DNA from: Corallococcus interemptor
GTDB lineage: Bacteria; Myxococcota; Myxococcia; Myxococcales; Myxococcaceae
Assembly (NCBI RefSeq): GCF_003668875.1
Contig: NZ_RAWM01000024.1
Coordinates: forward strand, 1 to 64,000
Direction of reading: 5' to 3'
DNA: 64,000 nucleotides
This document shows positions 25,603 to 34,696 of this stretch, in pieces. The notes beneath the pieces are model-generated. The model had not been told where the DNA came from, did not search any database, and saw only the letters and a program-made list of their open reading frames with translations. Numbering within the stretch: the first letter of the stretch is position 1; each line of letters begins with the position of its first letter. The translations under genes and the position numbers were made by a program.

Positions 25603-27534
25603 ATGACCTGGGGCATGGCCCGTGACGTTTCGTTCTTCGACAAGCTCGGCTCGCTGCTCGCCCAGGAGCGCGAGGCCGAGAAGGCCCGCATGACCGCGCT
25701 CGCGCAGGGGCTCTCCCTGCGCGAACGTGAGGAGCAGGGCCTGTCCGTGCTGGACCTGGAGACCGTCGAGGAGGAGGTGGGCCTGGGCGGCCGCATCCTC
25801 CTCACGCTCGCCCGAGCGGACCGGGGCAGGCTGCCCACGCGCCTGTCCAACGGCGACCTGGTGGCGGTGCTGCCCCGCCGCGCGGAGGTGAAGGAGCCCG
25901 CGAAGGCGCTGATTTCACGCGCCACCTCCACCCGCATCCAGCTGGCCTTCGACCGCGAGCCGCCGGCCTACCTGTCCGAAGGCCTGTTGCGCCTGGACGT
26001 CGTCCCCAACGACGTCACCTACGAGCGCGTGCGCGCGGGCCTCCAGCGCGTAAAGGCCATGGACAAGGGCCAGGAGCGCCACAAGCGCGAGGTGCTGCTG
26101 GGCAACGAGGCCCCGAAGTTCGACAACACGAAGGACTTCACCCCCACCCGCCCGCTCAACCCGGAGCAGCAGGACGCCGCGAAGCGCGCGCTGGCCGCGG
26201 AGGACTTCTTCCTGGTCCACGGCCCGCCCGGCACCGGCAAGTCCACCGTGCTGGCGGAGGTCGCGGCCCAGGCCGTCGCGCGCGGAGAGCGCCTGCTCTG
26301 CACGGCGGCCAGCAACGCCGCGGTGGATCACCTGCTGGAGCTGTGCCTGGAGCAGGGCCTGCGCGCCCTCCGCGTGGGCCACCCCGCGCGCGTCGCCGCC
26401 CGCTTGCAGGAGCACACGCTGGACATCGTGGTGGAGGAGCACCCGGACCGCGTCGTCAGCCGCGACCTGTTCGACGAGGCCTTCGACCTCTTCGGCTACG
26501 CGCGCAGGCAGCGCAGCCAGGGCCGCAGCCGCGAGCGCTTCTCCAATGCCCGCTCGTCCACGGCCGAGGCCAAGGACCTGATGGACGAGGCGCGCAAGCT
26601 GGAGAAGAAGGCCGTGAAGGCCGTGCTCGCGCGAGCGGACGTGGTGTGCGTGACGCTCGCGAGCCTGGGCTCCGGCGTGCTCGCGGGCGAGGAGTTCGAC
26701 CGCGCGCTCCTGGACGAGGCCACCCAGGCCACCGAGCCGCTGGCCCTGCTGGGCTTCCTGCGCGCGCCCAAGGTGGTGCTCGCCGGAGACCCGCAGCAGC
26801 TGCCGCCCACCGTGCTGTCACAGGAGGCGTCCAAGGCGGGCCTGGGCGTAAGCCTCTTCGAGCGCCTGCTCCAGGACCACGGCGACGACGTGAAGCGCAT
26901 GCTGCGCGAGCAGTACCGGATGAACGCCGCCATCATGGCCTTCCCCTCCAAGGAGATGTACGGCGGCGAGCTGCGCGCCCACCCCTCCGTGGCGGACCGC
27001 ACGCTGGACGGTGTGCTGAACCCCGGCGCCCAGGTGGACGCCCCGCCCGTGCTCTACCTGGACACCGCGGGCAAGGGCTTCGACGAGGAGGTGGAGCCCA
27101 CCACGCACTCGCTGCTCAACCCCGGCGAGGCCACCTACGTCATCGCCCGCGTGCGCGAGCTGCTGGCCAAGGGGCTGTCCCCGCGCGAGCTGGCCGTCAT
27201 CGCCCCGTACAGCGCCCAGGCCCGCCACCTGCGCGAGGCGCTGGAGGCCGTGCACCCGGACGTGGAGGTGGACACCGTGGACGCGTTCCAGGGCCGGGAG
27301 AAGGACGCCATCCTCGTCAGCCTCACCCGCTCCAACAGCGAGGGGCAGCTGGGCTTCCTCAACGACCTGCGCCGCATGAACGTGGCCCTCACCCGCGCGC
27401 GCCGGCACCTGTTCGTCGTGGGCGACTCCGCCACCTTGAGCAGCCACCCCTTCTACGGGCGCTTCATCGAAGGCACCCAGGCGGAGGGCGGCTACCGCTC
27501 GGCCTGGGAGTGGCCGGACCCGGCTGAACAATGA
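25603..27534 (+). CDS. IGHMBP2/Upf1-like superfamily 1 helicase
   Basis: The 643-residue protein shows SF1 helicase motifs in order: Q-like LNPEQQDAAKRAL, Walker A GPPGTGKST, Ia CTAASNAAVDHLLE, II LLDEATQATEPL, III LAGDPQQLPPT, IV REQYRMNAAI, V VDTVDAFQGREKDAILVSLTRSN and VI VALTRARRHLFVVGD. The N-terminal beta-barrel region resembles IGHMBP2. It should unwind RNA or DNA with 5'-3' polarity, as known for the family. Two ATGs are possible, at 25603 and 25615, and neither has a strong ribosome site. It stands alone between the chitosanase and a sigma-54-driven small gene. Confidence 0.9.
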   Translation: MTWGMARDVSFFDKLGSLLAQEREAEKARMTALAQGLSLREREEQGLSVLDLETVEEEVGLGGRILLTLARADRGRLPTRLSNGDLVAVLPRRAEVKEPAKALISRATSTRIQLAFDREPPAYLSEGLLRLDVVPNDVTYERVRAGLQRVKAMDKGQERHKREVLLGNEAPKFDNTKDFTPTRPLNPEQQDAAKRALAAEDFFLVHGPPGTGKSTVLAEVAAQAVARGERLLCTAASNAAVDHLLELCLEQGLRALRVGHPARVAARLQEHTLDIVVEEHPDRVVSRDLFDEAFDLFGYARRQRSQGRSRERFSNARSSTAEAKDLMDEARKLEKKAVKAVLARADVVCVTLASLGSGVLAGEEFDRALLDEATQATEPLALLGFLRAPKVVLAGDPQQLPPTVLSQEASKAGLGVSLFERLLQDHGDDVKRMLREQYRMNAAIMAFPSKEMYGGELRAHPSVADRTLDGVLNPGAQVDAPPVLYLDTAGKGFDEEVEPTTHSLLNPGEATYVIARVRELLAKGLSPRELAVIAPYSAQARHLREALEAVHPDVEVDTVDAFQGREKDAILVSLTRSNSEGQLGFLNDLRRMNVALTRARRHLFVVGDSATLSSHPFYGRFIEGTQAEGGYRSAWEWPDPAEQ

Positions 27535-27693
27535 TTGTCATCCCAACGACTCAGAGCTGCCCCGGAGGACTACGCAAGGAGTGCGGGCCGGCCGCGCGAA
27601 ATTTGTCGCATCGCTGAACGAATTTTGTCACCTGCCCGGCCGCTGGGCGGGGGAGACGGCCGGAAATCAGGCATTTGGCCCCATCCCAGGGGT

Positions 27694-27709
27694 CGGCACG
27701 AAGACTGCT
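27694..27709 (+). promoter_or_regulatory. Probable sigma-54 promoter of the 62-residue protein gene
   Basis: The 16 bases read CGGCACGAAGACTGCT, with GG at 27695-27696 and GC at 27707-27708 separated by exactly ten bases, against the consensus TGGCACRNNNNTTGCW. Only two positions differ. Transcription would begin near 27720, five bases before the GGAGGG ribosome site of the following small gene. Placement, spacing and match are all what a real -24/-12 promoter would show. An enhancer site was not identified. Confidence 0.6.
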
Positions 27710-27735
27710 TTCCTTCCCAAACACGGAGGGAATGC

Positions 27736-27924
27736 ATGTCTCAAGCGCCTGTGGTGACCAAGGAGAATGACGTCTGGGTGATTCGGATCGACCGGCCCAA
27801 CGGCAAGACCCAGGAGTACCGCTGCGCCACGGAGAGCCAGGCCCGGCAGCTGGCCATGGTGCTCGGAAAGCCGGACACCGGCGGCCCGCCGCGCCCGGCG
27901 GCGTCGTCCAGCACCGTCGCGTAG
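27736..27924 (+). CDS. Small conserved-looking protein, 62 residues
   Basis: The protein is soluble, with a compact core: ENDVWVIRIDRPNGKTQEYRC then a helix ATESQARQLAMVLGKP and a flexible Pro/Ser tail. The ATG at 27736 has GGAGGG at 27725-27730, the best ribosome site in the neighbourhood. The longer frame starting at 27535 is rejected because it runs through non-coding sequence and the promoter. A good sigma-54 promoter lies directly upstream, suggesting expression under development, starvation or another enhancer-dependent signal. The function is unknown. A two-strand plus helix module of this kind could bind a partner protein or nucleic acid. Confidence 0.7.
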   Translation: MSQAPVVTKENDVWVIRIDRPNGKTQEYRCATESQARQLAMVLGKPDTGGPPRPAASSSTVA

Positions 27925-27977
27925 GGTCGCCAGCACCCGGGGGGACGGAGTAAGCCGGTGGGCACGAGGAGACACCC

Positions 27978-28862
27978 GTGCCCGCCGCCGCATTCGAATC
28001 CCTCACCGTCGACGCAGAAGGACTGCCGCTGCACGTGCGGCAGCGTGGCGCCCGTGGAGTCCGGGGCGCCCCCGTCGTCTTGATGCTCCACGGGTGGCTG
28101 GACCACTCCCACAGCTTTGATCCGCTCTGCGAGCACCTGCCCGAAGCCTGGCGCACGGTGCTGCTCGACTTTCGCGGCATGGGACAGAGCGCCCACGCCG
28201 GCCCCGGCGCCGCGTACCACTTCAGCGACCACCTGCTGGACGTGGAGGCCACGCTGGACGGGCTGGCCCTGCCGCCGGTGCACCTGGTGGGGCACTCGCT
28301 GGGCGGCATCGTCGCGCTGGCGTACGCCGCCGCGCGCCCGGAGCGGGTGAAGAGCCTGACCCTCATCGAGAGCCTGGGCCCTTCCGGAGGCCCGCCCACC
28401 GGCGCCGTGCAGCGGCTGCGCGGCTTTTTGGACGACGCGCGCCGGCCCCCCAACCGCAAGCGCTACCCCACCGTGGAGGCCGCGGCGGAGCGCCTGCGTC
28501 AGGCGAACCCCACCCTCTCCCCGGACGCGGCGCTGCTCTTCGCGCGCCATGGCACCCGGCGCACGCCCGAGGGCGACTTCGCCTTCACCTTTGATCCGCG
28601 CCACCGCCGCCGCTTCGGCCAGGGCTTCGACGAGGCCCAGTGGCTGGCGCTGGAGGCCGCCGTCACCTGCCCCGTGCAGCTGCTCCGAGGCACCGAAGGC
28701 CTGTCCCCCGCCCCGGAGCTCCTGGAGGGACGGCTGGCGGCGCTGCGCACGCGGGTGTCCCCGCCCCGCTCGTTCGAAGGCGGCCACCACGTGCACCTGG
28801 AGCAGCCCGCCGCCATCGCCGCCGCGATCGCCGGCTTCGTGTCCGAAGCGTCAAGTTCCTGA
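27978..28862 (+). CDS. Alpha/beta-hydrolase (serine hydrolase-like)
   Basis: The 294-residue protein has the alpha/beta-hydrolase pattern: oxyanion region LMLHGWLDHSHSF, nucleophile elbow GHSLGG (Ser), and a late catalytic His in FEGGHHVHLEQP. The overall layout resembles the SERHL/MEST-like esterases. The substrate is not predictable. It begins with GTG at 27978 after AGGAG. It lies 53 bases after the small sigma-54-linked gene and could be in the same transcript. Confidence 0.85.
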   Translation: MPAAAFESLTVDAEGLPLHVRQRGARGVRGAPVVLMLHGWLDHSHSFDPLCEHLPEAWRTVLLDFRGMGQSAHAGPGAAYHFSDHLLDVEATLDGLALPPVHLVGHSLGGIVALAYAAARPERVKSLTLIESLGPSGGPPTGAVQRLRGFLDDARRPPNRKRYPTVEAAAERLRQANPTLSPDAALLFARHGTRRTPEGDFAFTFDPRHRRRFGQGFDEAQWLALEAAVTCPVQLLRGTEGLSPAPELLEGRLAALRTRVSPPRSFEGGHHVHLEQPAAIAAAIAGFVSEASSS

Positions 28863-29009
28863 CCTGAAAAGTTGGGGGTGCAGGTTGGCAAAAGGTCAGG
28901 AAAAACCTTTCACCCTCCAGGGCACCCCGGTTCCCTCCAGCGCTCACTTGGCCGCTAACGCCTGAGCCAAGTCCCTGAATTCAGGTGGGTACCGGCTGAC
29001 GGCCCCGGG

Positions 29010-29025
29010 CGGCACGGGTCTTGAT
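29010..29025 (+). promoter_or_regulatory. Possible sigma-54-type promoter before the choice-of-anchor lipoprotein
   Basis: CGGCACGGGTCTTGAT has GG at 29011-29012, ten bases, then GA where GC is expected. The -24 half is good and the -12 half is weakened by one change. It lies 75-90 bases upstream of the lipoprotein start at 29100. The 237-base gap from 28,863 holds no gene. Confidence 0.3.
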
Positions 29026-29099
29026 TAGGGGGAGCCCGGGCTGGATCACGTGTCCCGGGCATCCGTGTGCGTGTGGTGGGGAAGGGTGGGGAGCGGACA

Positions 29100-32096
29100 A
29101 TGGTGATGGGGTGGAGGGGTCGGTTCGTCCTGCTGGCGTCGTTGGTGGCGGGGACGATGGCGTGTCACGAGGAGGACCAGACGCGCGGGGTGCAGGCCAC
29201 GGCGGTGCTGGACGTGGACGCGCTCGACTTCGGCGAGGTGCCGGTGGGCGAGTGGCGTGAGAAAGAGGTCCGCATCCGCAACGTCGGTTACGTGCCCTTC
29301 TCCGCGATTGAGGCGCTGGGGCTGGGCAACAACCCGTCCTACCAGGTGGAGCTGACGGACGGCGGCGGCCGCGTGCCGCCGGGCGAGTCCCACGTCGTCA
29401 AGGTGCGCTTCCACCCGCTGGCCGAGGGGCCGGTGGAGGAGACGCTGCGCGTGACGACGGACGCCAACGTGGGCGCCCTGCAGCAGCTGCCCGTGCAGGG
29501 CCTGGGCACGCCCACGCGCATCGGCGTCAGCCCGCCGGTGCTGGACTACGAGACGCTGGAGGTGGACAGCGACCGCACGCTGGAGGTGACGGTCACCAAC
29601 CCGGTGGACCTGCCGCTGACGCTGAAGGTCGCGGGTGAGAACGCGGATCCGTTCACCGCGGACACCATCACCGTGCCGCCCAACAGCACGCAGGTGGTGA
29701 AGACGAAGTACCTGCCCCGCGCGCTGGGGCAGATGGGCGCCCGGCTGGAGGTCGTCTCCTGCGAGACGTGCACCCCGTCCGTGGTGGACTTGAAGGGCAA
29801 CTCCGTGGCCAGCGCCTTCGTGTTCGACCCGGCGCCCGTGCCCTTCGACGAGATTCCGGTGCACGAGCGCACCGAGTCCTTCACCCGCGCGCGCAATGTC
29901 ACCTGGCGCCCGGTGACCATCTCCGCGCTGGCGACGAGCGACCGCGCCTTCTCTCCGCTGACCAAGCCGGAGGGCACCACGGTGCAGCCGGGCGAGGTGG
30001 TGGAGATGCGCATGGAGTTCGCCGCGCGCTTCTCCGGCCCCAACGTGGGCAACCTCACCGTGGCGTACGCGTCCGACAAGGCGCGTGAGTCGCGCGTGAT
30101 GCTGGATGCGCGCGGTGGCCGGCCCACGCTGGCCGTGGCCCCGGTGGCCCTGGACTTCGGCGAGCTGCCCGTGGGCGGCAAGGTGGAGCAGGTCATCCGC
30201 ATCACCAACGCCGGCAGCAACGGCCCGCTCACCTTCACCGGCGTGCGCGCGGACGGGGACGCGGTGCAGTTCGACGTGGCCACGCCCACGCGCGGCACGC
30301 AGAACTACCCGTGGAAGGGCGGCACCTGGCCCGCGCTGGAGGCCAACGGCCTGCAGATTCAGCCGGGCGACGACGCGCTGGAGCTGAAGGTCTACTTCGA
30401 GCCCAAGAACGAGGGCACCTTCAGCGCCACGCTCTACGTGCAGTCCAACGACCTGTTCACGCCCGAGCGCGCCATCACCCTGACGGCCCGCGCCCGCGCC
30501 TCCGGCCCCTGCGTGTATGAGCTCTTGCCGCAGCCGAAGCTGGAGTTCGCCAACGTGGTGCCCGGCCGCGGCGCGGTGCTGGGCTTCTACTTCCGCAACC
30601 CCGGCCGGGCCGAGTGCGCCATCAAGAACGTGCACCTGTCCAATGACGGCGGCGGCGTGTTCAGCATGCCGGGCGGCCCCATCACGGGCGGCGTGGTGCT
30701 CTACGACACGGCCTTCAGCTCCATGATTGCCTTCCGCGCGCCCACCACGGGTGGCGAGTTCAACGGCGAGCTGATGCTCACCGTCAACAACCCCGCCTAC
30801 CCCACGGTGACGCTGCCCATCCACGCGGTGTCCAACCCGTCGTGCCTGGTGGCCACGCCGTCCTTCGTGGACTTCGGGCCCATCCGCTACGACTGCCCGG
30901 CCAAGCCGCGCAAGACGTTCCTGTCCAACCGCTGCAGCGAGCCGCTCACCGTGGCGGACGCCACCATCGGCAACGGCACGTCCAAGCAGTTCTCCCTGAT
31001 GACGCCGGTGACGGCGCCCATCACGCTCCAGCCCGGCGAGGGCTTCGAGATGGAGGTGGACTACGCCCGCAACGTGCTGGGCCAGCACTACAGCCCGCTG
31101 TACTTCCAGACGGACACGGAGGCGAACCGCTTCCTGGTGCCGCTGCTGGCGGAGACCAACCACGAGGGCATCCAGGTGGACCGCTTCACGCAGGGCACCG
31201 ACAGCCAGCTGGACGTGCTCTTCGTGGTCTCCAACACCACCACGATGGAGACGTACCAGCAGCGCCTGCGCAGCGCGATTCCGGGGTGGCTGGCCCGCGC
31301 CAGGGAGCTGAACGTGGACGTGCGCGTGGGCGTCACCAGCACGGGCCTGGTGCAGCGCCCGGGGCTGTGCGGCGGCGGCGCCAACGGCGGTGAGGCCGGC
31401 CGGCTCTTCCCGGTGGACGGCAGCCGCGCCCGCGTGGTGTCCGGCAACAGCGCCAACGCGGCGGCCACCATCCAGGCCAACCTGGACGTGGGCCTGTGCC
31501 ACAACCTGGTGCAGGGCCTGGAGACGATGCGCCAGGGCCTGTCCGCCCCGCTGTCCGAGCAGGCCGACGACGTCCGCACCCCGCAGCCCAACGACGGCAA
31601 CCTGGGCTTCACCCGCGCCGCGGCCCGCATGGCGGTGGTGGTGATGGCGGACGAGGACGACCACTCCGGCTTCGAGCCCGACAGCTACATCCAGTTCCTC
31701 CAGACGCTGAAGGGCACGGGCATGTCCCAGCGCAGCAACCTGCACGCGCTCATCCCCAACGGCTCCTGCTCCACCGCGAGCAGCAGCGCGGACCGCTTCG
31801 CCTCGGTGGCCAGGGGCACGGGCGGCACCGTGGGCTCCATCTGCGAGGGTGACTACCGCGGGTTCCTGGACCCCATCATCCAGCAGGCCGGCGAGCCCCA
31901 GGCGGACTTCCACCTGACGGCCACGCCGGACGGGACCGCGGAGATGAGCGTCCGGGTGAACGGCCGCACGCTGGGTGCGGACCAGTGGACCTACGACGCC
32001 GGCCGCAACGCGGTCATCTTCGCGGCGGGCTCCGTCCCCACCCCGGGCCAGTCCGTGGAGATCCGCTACCGCAGCATCTGCGCCGCCACCCCGTAG
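29100..32096 (+). CDS. Choice-of-anchor (ASH-type) lipoprotein with a degenerate vWA-like domain
   Basis: The 998-residue protein has a signal with lipid-anchored Cys22 (AGTMAC). A series of ASH/choice-of-anchor D beta-sandwich repeats follows, with LDFGEVPVG, LDFGELPVGG, LEFANVVPGR and VDFGPIRYDC marking repeat starts. Near residue 700 a vWA-like domain begins, but the metal site reads DVLFVVSNTTTM in place of the usual DNSGSM, so metal binding is probably lost. A second acidic patch, VMADEDDHSG, is kept. Proteins of this kind are surface-attached adhesion scaffolds. The ATG at 29100 has GGGGAG seven bases upstream. A strong terminator follows at 32,132. Confidence 0.82.
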   Translation: MVMGWRGRFVLLASLVAGTMACHEEDQTRGVQATAVLDVDALDFGEVPVGEWREKEVRIRNVGYVPFSAIEALGLGNNPSYQVELTDGGGRVPPGESHVVKVRFHPLAEGPVEETLRVTTDANVGALQQLPVQGLGTPTRIGVSPPVLDYETLEVDSDRTLEVTVTNPVDLPLTLKVAGENADPFTADTITVPPNSTQVVKTKYLPRALGQMGARLEVVSCETCTPSVVDLKGNSVASAFVFDPAPVPFDEIPVHERTESFTRARNVTWRPVTISALATSDRAFSPLTKPEGTTVQPGEVVEMRMEFAARFSGPNVGNLTVAYASDKARESRVMLDARGGRPTLAVAPVALDFGELPVGGKVEQVIRITNAGSNGPLTFTGVRADGDAVQFDVATPTRGTQNYPWKGGTWPALEANGLQIQPGDDALELKVYFEPKNEGTFSATLYVQSNDLFTPERAITLTARARASGPCVYELLPQPKLEFANVVPGRGAVLGFYFRNPGRAECAIKNVHLSNDGGGVFSMPGGPITGGVVLYDTAFSSMIAFRAPTTGGEFNGELMLTVNNPAYPTVTLPIHAVSNPSCLVATPSFVDFGPIRYDCPAKPRKTFLSNRCSEPLTVADATIGNGTSKQFSLMTPVTAPITLQPGEGFEMEVDYARNVLGQHYSPLYFQTDTEANRFLVPLLAETNHEGIQVDRFTQGTDSQLDVLFVVSNTTTMETYQQRLRSAIPGWLARARELNVDVRVGVTSTGLVQRPGLCGGGANGGEAGRLFPVDGSRARVVSGNSANAAATIQANLDVGLCHNLVQGLETMRQGLSAPLSEQADDVRTPQPNDGNLGFTRAAARMAVVVMADEDDHSGFEPDSYIQFLQTLKGTGMSQRSNLHALIPNGSCSTASSSADRFASVARGTGGTVGSICEGDYRGFLDPIIQQAGEPQADFHLTATPDGTAEMSVRVNGRTLGADQWTYDAGRNAVIFAAGSVPTPGQSVEIRYRSICAATP

Positions 32097-32131
32097 TCTC
32101 CCAGCCGGGAACGGGTTCGTGACGCAGCGCG

Positions 32132-32175
32132 GCCGGGCCGGTCCCTCAAAAGGGGGCCGGCCCGGTTCGCGTTTT
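32132..32175 (+). terminator. Rho-independent terminator after the lipoprotein gene
   Basis: CCGGGCCGGTCCC at 32132-32144 pairs with GGGGGCCGGCCCGG at 32151-32164 around a six-base loop (TCAAAA), and TTCGCGTTTTT follows. The long GC stem plus T tract is the clearest intrinsic terminator in the window. It separates the lipoprotein gene from the kinase gene. Confidence 0.75.
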
Positions 32176-32191
32176 TGGGGAGGCCCGGGCT

Positions 32192-32219
32192 TTTGAGATC
32201 CGCGCTGACGCGGCTATCG
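32192..32219 (+). promoter_or_regulatory. Possible housekeeping promoter of the Ser/Thr kinase gene
   Basis: TTGAGA at 32192-32197 and TATCGT at 32214-32219 are separated by 16 bases, close to a sigma-70 type promoter. The start of transcription would fall around 32226, only about five bases before the GTG at 32231, so the message may be leaderless or nearly so. Confidence 0.4.
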
Positions 32220-32230
32220 TCACTGCCGGA

Positions 32231-33853
32231 GTGGAAACGTTCGGCCGCTATGAATTGCTGCGCAAACTGGCCACCGGCGGCATGGGGGCGGTCTATCTGG
32301 CGCGGCAGAAGGGGCCGGTGGGCTTCCAGAAGCTGCTGGTGGTGAAGCGGCTGTTGCCCCACCTGTCGGAGGACGACGAGTTCCTCCAGATGTTCCTGGA
32401 CGAGGCGCGCATCGCGGCGCTGCTCAACCACCCCAACATCGCGCAGATCTACGAGATGGGGGACGTGGACGGGCAGTACTACATCGCGATGGAGTACGTG
32501 CACGGCGAGCCGCTGGGCTCGCTGGTGCCGCGCGCGTCCGCGCACCCGGGCGGGTTTCCGCTGGGCCTGCGCTGCCGGATCATCGCGGAGGCGGCGGCGG
32601 GGCTGGACGCGGCCCACAACGCGCGCAGTCCGTCCGGCCGGAAGCTGTCGCTCATCCACCGGGACGTGTCGCCGCAGAACGTGCTGGTGGGCTTCAACGG
32701 CGGCGTGAAGCTCATCGACTTCGGCGTGGCGAAGGCGCAGGGCAAGCTGTCCCAGACGGTGGTGGGCACCATCAAGGGCAAGCACGCGTACATGTCCCCG
32801 GAGCAGGCGCGGGGTGAGCCGCTGGATGCGCGCTCGGACGTGTTCGGCCTGGGGACGGTGTTCTACGAGCTCTTGACGAACGGCCGCCTGTTCAAGCGCG
32901 AGACGGAGATGGCCACGCTCAAGGCCGTCGTGGGGCATAAAATCGTCCCGCCGTCGGAGGCGGTGCCGGGGATTCCGAAGTCGTTGGATCCCATCGTCTT
33001 CAAGGCGCTGGCGCGCAAGCGCGACGACCGGTTCTCCACCGCGGGCGAGCTGCAGCTGGCGCTGGAGGAGTTCCTCCAGCAGGAGAAGCTGCACGGCACC
33101 AGCGCGCACCTGGCCGCGTTCATGCGGGACGTGTACGCGGACGAGCTGGAGGAGGAGCGCTTCGCGGCAGAGCCGACGATGATCTACTTCGACCCGCGCC
33201 TGATGGCCCGGCCGGGCAGCCCCGCGAAGGCGCCGGCCTCCGGCGCGACGCCGTCCCCGGGCAAGGCGCAGGGGCCAGCAAAGACGCCGCCGCGAGCGCC
33301 GGAGCCGTCGGTGAGCCAGTCGTCGACGAAGGCCGCCGCGTCGCCGGAGGGCTCGGGCATGGGACCTTCAGCGGAGCGGACCTCGCGCACGAAGGAGAAC
33401 TCCGGCCTGAGCCGCCCGGAGGCCCGGCCCGTGAGGACGCGGGAGAACACGGGCGTGAGCCTGGCGGACACGCGCCCCCTGCACGACGAGGACGCGAGCC
33501 GGCCCACGTCGAAGCACGAGGCCGTGCGCACGGAGCCGGGCCGGTCCTCCACCGCGAAGCACGAGGCCGTGCGCGCGGAGACCGGCCGCTCCTCCACTGC
33601 CCAGTTCGGCGCGGTGCGCGACGACGCCTCGAAGCCCGCCCGCGCGCCAGACGGCTCCACGGCCAGCCGCTCCGCCGCGAAGGCCGTGAAGGTCTCCGGG
33701 GAGACGACGGGCAGCCGCTCCGCCGCGAAGGCCGTGCGCGCGCCGGAGGACTCCGCCGGAGGCAAGGCGCCCGCGAAGCCGGGCCGCACCGAGGGCTCCG
33801 TGTCCTCCGCCCGCCGTCCCGTGCGCGGCGGCGGTCCCGACTCCGACAAGTAG
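32231..33853 (+). CDS. Pkn-type Ser/Thr protein kinase with a repetitive C-terminal tail
   Basis: Residues 6-280 form a complete kinase: glycine loop LATGGMGAVYLA, the ATP-binding Lys in LLVVKRLL, HRDVSPQNVL (RD type), IDFGVAKAQ, and GKHAYMSPEQAR. No membrane helix is seen, so it is cytoplasmic. Residues 320-540 are a low-complexity, Ala/Ser/Pro/Arg-rich tail with near repeats: KHEAVRTEPGRSSTA next to KHEAVRAETGRSSTA, and SRSAAKAVKVSGETTG next to a similar copy. The tail is probably disordered and may be an autophosphorylation or docking region. It starts with GTG at 32231 with no normal ribosome site. Confidence 0.9.
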   Translation: METFGRYELLRKLATGGMGAVYLARQKGPVGFQKLLVVKRLLPHLSEDDEFLQMFLDEARIAALLNHPNIAQIYEMGDVDGQYYIAMEYVHGEPLGSLVPRASAHPGGFPLGLRCRIIAEAAAGLDAAHNARSPSGRKLSLIHRDVSPQNVLVGFNGGVKLIDFGVAKAQGKLSQTVVGTIKGKHAYMSPEQARGEPLDARSDVFGLGTVFYELLTNGRLFKRETEMATLKAVVGHKIVPPSEAVPGIPKSLDPIVFKALARKRDDRFSTAGELQLALEEFLQQEKLHGTSAHLAAFMRDVYADELEEERFAAEPTMIYFDPRLMARPGSPAKAPASGATPSPGKAQGPAKTPPRAPEPSVSQSSTKAAASPEGSGMGPSAERTSRTKENSGLSRPEARPVRTRENTGVSLADTRPLHDEDASRPTSKHEAVRTEPGRSSTAKHEAVRAETGRSSTAQFGAVRDDASKPARAPDGSTASRSAAKAVKVSGETTGSRSAAKAVRAPEDSAGGKAPAKPGRTEGSVSSARRPVRGGGPDSDK

Positions 33854-33859
33854 CCGCGG

Positions 33860-34684
33860 CTACAGGCTGGCCAGGGCCACGCGGTACAGCGCGCGGTAGC
33901 CCATGCGCGGCGCCACTTCGAAGCGGTCCGCGTTGAAGATGTCGCGCATCAGCGCCTGACCGTCCGGCGTGGACGGCAGTCCCAGGAGCGCCGCTTCCAG
34001 CGCGGTCACCAGCGGCGCGGGCAGCCCCATGGCCACCGGCACGCCGTCGTTGGGGGCCTCATCCGTGTAGGCCAGCAGCTCGAACTTCGCGCCCATGCCC
34101 GGACCCAGCACGTCCTCCACGCCCGTGGTGAACGTGAGGCCGGTGGAGGCCGGCGGACAGAAGACGCTCGTCACCTGCGCCCTGCCCTCCAGCACCGCCT
34201 CCAGCGCGCCCTGGTACGAGCCCGTGAACTGCTGCGACACGAACGCGCGCGACGGCTCCAGCCCCTGCGTCTTCAGGAACGCGCTGGGCAACAGGTAGCC
34301 CGCCACCGAATCGCGGTCCACCCACGCCGCCGTGGCGCCCTTGAGCTTCTCCAGCGTCAGCCCGGAGCCCGCCCGCCCCACCAGCGCGGAGCGGTAGCTG
34401 GACATGCCCCGGCGCACACCGCGCGCCAGCACCCGCACGCCCATGGCCTCCATGCGCGCGCACACGAAGGGCGGCGCCCAGGCCGCGTCCGCGCGCCCGG
34501 ACAGGAGGTCCTTGGCCAGGGTCTCGTAGCTGGTGGCCACGCTGACCTCCACCAGCTTGCCCAGCGCGCGCTGCAGGAACGACGCGAGCCGTTCCGCGCG
34601 CTCGCGCGCCGTCTCACTGCCCAGGGACGGCGGCAGGCCGAAACGGAAGGAGTGCCGCGAACCAGGGGGGACGTGCGGGGTCAT
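33860..34684 (-). CDS. PhnD-like substrate-binding protein without a signal peptide
   Basis: The 274-residue protein has the phosphate/phosphite/phosphonate binding-protein fold (periplasmic binding type II): FRFGLPPSLGSE, SYETLAKDLLSGRADAAWAPPFVCA, and the hinge LKGATAAWVDRDSVAGYLLPSAFL. Unlike transporters, it has no signal peptide and no permease or ATPase genes nearby, so it probably senses a ligand in the cytoplasm. It starts with ATG 34684 after GGGAG and follows the TerB-like gene by 12 bases. Its stop nearly meets the kinase stop. A sensory role linked to the kinase is speculation from position. Confidence 0.8.
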   Translation of the reverse strand: MTPHVPPGSRHSFRFGLPPSLGSETARERAERLASFLQRALGKLVEVSVATSYETLAKDLLSGRADAAWAPPFVCARMEAMGVRVLARGVRRGMSSYRSALVGRAGSGLTLEKLKGATAAWVDRDSVAGYLLPSAFLKTQGLEPSRAFVSQQFTGSYQGALEAVLEGRAQVTSVFCPPASTGLTFTTGVEDVLGPGMGAKFELLAYTDEAPNDGVPVAMGLPAPLVTALEAALLGLPSTPDGQALMRDIFNADRFEVAPRMGYRALYRVALASL

Positions 34685-34696
34685 ACGACTCCCGGT

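Noticed and set aside
27535-27735. Upstream extension of the small 62-residue protein
   Set aside because: It would place the start before the sigma-54 promoter and adds unconserved-looking sequence, while GGAGGG supports ATG 27736.
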